Assembly (NCBI GenBank): GCA_013112555.1 | Contig: JABFGK010000001.1 | Coordinates: forward strand, 2,144,581-2,208,580 | DNA from: Planctomycetota bacterium | Lineage (GTDB): Bacteria > Planctomycetota > Phycisphaerae > Phycisphaerales > UBA5793 | Length of the DNA: 64,000 nucleotides | Direction of reading: 5' to 3' | The notes under the pieces: generated by a model | Told to the model about the DNA's origin: nothing | Databases searched by the model: none | Seen by the model: the letters and a program-made list of their open reading frames with translations, nothing else | Made by a program: the position numbers and the translations under genes | Shown: positions 60,682 through 64,000 of the stretch, in pieces | How the letters are laid out: the number at the start of each line of letters is the position of its first letter | Position numbering within the stretch: position 1 is the first letter of the stretch

Positions 60682-62188
60682 GCGACCGTTTTGCGCTATC
60701 AAACTTGATGTGATCGAGTGCTGCTGCAAACCGGTCATCGCGGACGCGTTGCAGGACGGCATTGATACAATCGGCCGGCGTTCCGGTCGACGCAACCGCG
60801 ACGGTATCGTCTGCCACGATTTCGGCCTCAGGCTGTTCCTCGACGGGCGGCACGTATTCTTCGCCACTGACTCGAGCCTTGAGTTCCTGCAGCTGGGTCA
60901 GTGTTTCAGGTGAGAGCGAGGCCGAATCGGCTGCCTGGAACGCCTCTTCGAACGCAGCAGCAGCCGCCTGTGTGGCCAGGTCAATCTGTGAGCGGAGTTC
61001 ATCGAGCAGGGCTGCATCTTCACCCCCGCGTTGCAGCAGGTCGGCATTCTCAGCCAGGCCGGCTACCAGCTGGGCATAGCGTTGCAGGCTCTGGGCCCGC
61101 TGCCAATGCAGTTGACCGAGCAGTTGCTGGGCGTGGACGAGTTTGAGGCGAGGCAGGTTTGATTGCCCGGCTCGGGCCGAGTTGAGGGCACTGACGGCCT
61201 CTCCTGCCAAGTCAATACCGCTGACGTAGCGTGGTTCCAACTGCTCTGACTGGTGCGTGACGAGTGCTCGGAACTTCGCATCAATCTCCCCGATGGTGGA
61301 CTGCACGTCGGCGCTATTCTGTGCCACCTCACGATCGAGACTGGCTTTGCGCTGCTCAATCTGCCGCCTCGTGTTTTCGAATGACAGGAGTTCGGTTTCC
61401 GTCTGAGCAATGCGGTTTCGCAGTTCTGCCAGTTGCGGAACCATCATGTCGTAGGCCGCTTCAGCATTCGCAGCCTTGACCTGATGGGCATCGGCGTCGC
61501 GGCTGATTCCGGCAGCGTCTTCGATGATTGCCTGGCGCTGTTCGAGCGGGGCATCGGCTGCCTTGTCACGTGCGACAACGGATTCCTCCCGCAGCCGCTC
61601 ATACTCGCCCAACTCGCTCTTGATCATGCTGTCGAGATCGGCCATCTGGCGTTCGAGCGACTTCGCCTGGAGCAGGAGTTCGTCCTTGCGAGCGACACTT
61701 CGACTCTGCTCGCGCTCGATCTCCCGAAGGGTGTCGGTGAAGTCAAAGGAGCCGGCCGCGTGCTGCTTGGCCCCGTACTGCGTTGCGGACCCGAGCAGGC
61801 CGTAAAGTTCGTGCGTCATCCGGATGGCAACGATGTCGGCATCGGTGGCCCGCTGCATCTCGATCTCGGCCAACCCGAGTTTGGCAATCGCCGCGATTGC
61901 CTGCCGGGCTTGCTTCTGCTCCGGCAGCATCTCGCCGTCGGACGTATTCGCAGCGACAATCGAGGAGAGTTTGCGGTATGCCTGCTCACGTGAGGCAGCA
62001 TCACCGATGTCGTTGCCGCCGATATGGAGTTGATTGAGTTCGGCGACTGCCTGGGCAATGGCATCCGACACCTGATCTCTCGCTTGAGCATCAGAGTTGT
62101 CACATCCGGAGACACCGGCCAGGAGGGCAGCGGCCAGTGTACAGGTCCCGGCCACAGTCGTCATGGAACGCTTGAAATGGCTTGACAT
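60620..62188 (-). CDS. Coiled-coil lipoprotein, reading frame shifted near its end
   Basis: From ATG 62188 (GAGG upstream) the frame gives 522 residues. A lipoprotein signal with lipobox LLAGVSGC ends at ~residue 29. Residues ~30-420 are long charged helices (LRETEREQ-like heptads, for example RKDELLLQAKSLERQMADLD and LRNRIAQTETELLSFENTRR), typical of an extended coiled coil. A Glu/Pro linker follows, then NAVLQRVRDDRFAAALDHIK. After the A4 run at 60689-60692 the sequence becomes unnatural (AKRSHVRSGPDCHRSAP), and the sensible continuation is in the +1 frame. The whole protein would be ~700 residues. Function unknown; envelope-associated. Confidence 0.7.
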   Translation of the reverse strand: MSSHFKRSMTTVAGTCTLAAALLAGVSGCDNSDAQARDQVSDAIAQAVAELNQLHIGGNDIGDAASREQAYRKLSSIVAANTSDGEMLPEQKQARQAIAAIAKLGLAEIEMQRATDADIVAIRMTHELYGLLGSATQYGAKQHAAGSFDFTDTLREIEREQSRSVARKDELLLQAKSLERQMADLDSMIKSELGEYERLREESVVARDKAADAPLEQRQAIIEDAAGISRDADAHQVKAANAEAAYDMMVPQLAELRNRIAQTETELLSFENTRRQIEQRKASLDREVAQNSADVQSTIGEIDAKFRALVTHQSEQLEPRYVSGIDLAGEAVSALNSARAGQSNLPRLKLVHAQQLLGQLHWQRAQSLQRYAQLVAGLAENADLLQRGGEDAALLDELRSQIDLATQAAAAAFEEAFQAADSASLSPETLTQLQELKARVSGEEYVPPVEEQPEAEIVADDTVAVASTGTPADCINAVLQRVRDDRFAAALDHIKFDSAKRSHVRSGPDCHRSAPCRDGRTL

Positions 62189-62450
62189 CACATTCGACCT
62201 CGACGGCTCATCAAATCAAAGTCACGCAGGATTCATCGTGCAGGGACAACCATGCCCTGACACAGCCGGCCCAGGGGGGTGCGTGACAAATACACGGGTA
62301 CCGGCGGCGCACCATGCAGGTGTGCCACAACCGTGCCTGACACGCGCAGGCCGACGAAACCATAGTATGCAGGCCGAGGCTTCCGGGCAGGCTGCCGCAT
62401 TGCGTGGGGGGCATGCCTCGCGAAACCGGGCCGTGGCCGGATCTTCGCTG

Positions 62451-63977
62451 CTAGCGATCCGGGTTTTCACTGCGCCCGGGATCACTCTCTGCCTGACCCG
62501 CCTGGTCACCGGCATCGCCCTCAGGGGCCTCAGGCGGCTGCGTCTGGGCCTCCGCCACAGGCTTCGGATCCATCAGCCCGGGCGGAGTGAACTTCAGTGG
62601 ATACCCATCCTGCAGTTGTGGCCGGTACAACAGTCTGATCCAGTTGATCGTGGTTTCGGCAGCCGGGTCAGTAATGGACTCGAAAACCGGCTTCCAATCG
62701 GGCACCTCCGGGTGGGGCTGGACGGCTGTTTCGCGCGGCAGGCCCGCCTGCACAAGGAGGGACTTCTCGGGGTGCAGGTAGTCCAGAAGCGGCGTGTCAT
62801 CTGAGGCCGTCGTTCGGACGAGGATCAGGTAGTTTGTGTAGACCACCGGGTCAGCGGTCGGCGGCTTGTTGTACAGAAACAGGCGGCCGCTCGACGATCG
62901 GCTTCCGTGGCACTGATCCGAAGCACAGGAGTTGACGAGCCAGGTTCGGTGAATCTGATGGCGAAAGACATTCAGCGATTCCGGCTCACCGATGACACGA
63001 ACCATGGGGTAGAGTTCGCGCGCCCGCAATCGGAACATGATGTCGAGGATTTCCGAGGCCGGCTTCCGGTAAAATAGTCGCTTCTCTTCCGGCTGGGTCG
63101 GGATGAGCTCACTGCCCTCGTAGGACGTCAGCAGCATCTTGATGGCACTGTTTGGAATCTGCATGCTCGGCGGCTCGCGGAGGTTGATCTCGTAGACGCG
63201 AAGGACGTTCATTTCCTCCTTGTCGAGCAGATACGACCGCAGTTGCTGCTCCTCGGTCAGCACGCGTTTCCCATCGGGGTTCGGCTGGGCCGGGGTCGGC
63301 TGCTTCTCTGTGGGCTCACCGCCGTCTTTCGCTTCCCGCTCCTTCTGAAGTTGGAGTGCAGCCCGCGTCCGACCGAGCAAGGTGCGTGCCTTCTCGTGCC
63401 CGGGCTCATCTTCGATCAGCGCAAGCAACTCTGCCTCGGCCAGTTCATATTCAGCCCGCTCATAGACCCAGGTGCAGAGTTTGTAGCGACCGTCATAATC
63501 ATGGCGAGGGATCCGCTGGCGCATTTCCTTGAAGTACTCGACGAACGTTTTTTCCAGCGTGATCCGGACGACGTCGTAGGGGTCGAACGTGGTGTTGATT
63601 CCGACGATCCGCAGGATGACGGCTTCCCGATCACGCTGCACCAGCGTGCCGACAAACTCCTGGCCGTCCACTCGCTCGAGTCTCACTTCGTGGCCGATCA
63701 GTTCATCCGCTTTGCTCTTCTTCTTCTTGGGCTTGTCGTCAGGCGGCGGCGTCTTTCTCTCCTGCTCGGAACCGTCCTGAGTCATCGGATCCCAGGACAC
63801 GGTTGCGAGGTGGGCGACTGCCGTTGGCCTCAACAGTGCGCGCGGGGCCGTCATCGTCGCCCAGAGCAGCGTCGTCATGACTGCCAGTCCTGCCGTTGCA
63901 CTCATGAGCCCGTGCATGGAGGGTGGAATCCGGTCTGGGCGCACACGATCGCCCGATTGTCGTTGCCTGTCCGCCAT
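62451..63977 (-). CDS. Large exported/anchored protein with Sm-like segment and CX4CH motif, function unknown
   Basis: The 508-residue product starts at ATG 63977 (AAAGGG upstream). One hydrophobic segment at ~residues 24-45 could be a signal anchor. A Lys-rich linker (DKPKKKKSKADE) is followed by a small beta segment, HEVRLERVDGQEFVGTLVQR, resembling an Sm-like barrel. Helical residues ~150-215 look TPR-like. Near residue 350 the motif NSCASDQCHGS is a CX4CH pattern, seen in some planctomycete secreted proteins as a possible variant haem site. The C-terminus is acidic and Pro-rich. I do not know its function. The 262 bases downstream, before the lipoprotein gene, hold no gene. Confidence 0.7.
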   Translation of the reverse strand: MADRQRQSGDRVRPDRIPPSMHGLMSATAGLAVMTTLLWATMTAPRALLRPTAVAHLATVSWDPMTQDGSEQERKTPPPDDKPKKKKSKADELIGHEVRLERVDGQEFVGTLVQRDREAVILRIVGINTTFDPYDVVRITLEKTFVEYFKEMRQRIPRHDYDGRYKLCTWVYERAEYELAEAELLALIEDEPGHEKARTLLGRTRAALQLQKEREAKDGGEPTEKQPTPAQPNPDGKRVLTEEQQLRSYLLDKEEMNVLRVYEINLREPPSMQIPNSAIKMLLTSYEGSELIPTQPEEKRLFYRKPASEILDIMFRLRARELYPMVRVIGEPESLNVFRHQIHRTWLVNSCASDQCHGSRSSSGRLFLYNKPPTADPVVYTNYLILVRTTASDDTPLLDYLHPEKSLLVQAGLPRETAVQPHPEVPDWKPVFESITDPAAETTINWIRLLYRPQLQDGYPLKFTPPGLMDPKPVAEAQTQPPEAPEGDAGDQAGQAESDPGRSENPDR

Positions 63978-64000
63978 GCGAATACCCTTTCGTTTCCGGC

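Overview
The window looks like a chromosomal segment of a planctomycete, most likely of the Phycisphaerae type. This is inferred from high-GC codon use and from the mix of genes: secreted FG-GAP/VCBS proteins, dockerin-containing RHS proteins, a McsA/McsB pair, a 7TM-HD c-di-AMP phosphodiesterase beside phoH, small membrane proteins with a C-terminal zinc ribbon, and a secreted protein with an unusual CX4CH motif. No ribosomal RNA or CRISPR array was seen, and no complete insertion sequence. One tRNA-Gly(GCC) is present.

Bases 1-12.4 kb are housekeeping and information genes. They hold a truncated exported helical-repeat protein, dnaA with a possible oriC-like leader, a TIM-barrel isomerase, and mcsB/mcsA as an overlapping pair. 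A membrane protein follows, then an aberrant indolepyruvate-oxidoreductase-like IorA-IorB fusion whose C-terminal domain lies in another frame, and rho. Bases 12.4-17.8 kb carry two tandem ~880-residue FG-GAP proteins ending in a common C-terminal domain. Bases 18-29.9 kb hold a MaoC-type hydratase, a GGDEF protein with a degenerate active site, and a deoC-ALDH-short ALDH operon. An ASCH protein, nadC and birA form a + strand operon, followed by an M20 peptidase, floA and a small membrane protein.

Bases 29.9-47.8 kb are the accessory region. Secreted glycoside hydrolases (GH78 rhamnosidase-like, GH127 arabinofuranosidase-like, and a GH141-like beta-helix) suggest use of pectin-type plant or algal polysaccharide. 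A wrecked sugar-binding lipoprotein gene lies between the first two. Inserted before the beta-helix gene are three 5'-truncated copies of an RHS 3' core with an embedded dockerin-like EF-hand pair. The copies carry unrelated C-terminal tips, and two are followed by small AT-rich polytopic membrane protein genes. This has the architecture of orphan RHS tip/immunity cassettes and is the strongest candidate for an undescribed system here.

Bases 48-64 kb return to conserved genes: tRNA-Gly, a lipoprotein, phoH, pgpH-like 7TM-HD, a methyltransferase, a hybrid histidine kinase, a TrkA-N channel-like protein without the usual K+ filter, dxs, an alpha/beta hydrolase, a frameshifted coiled-coil lipoprotein, and a large exported protein of unknown function.
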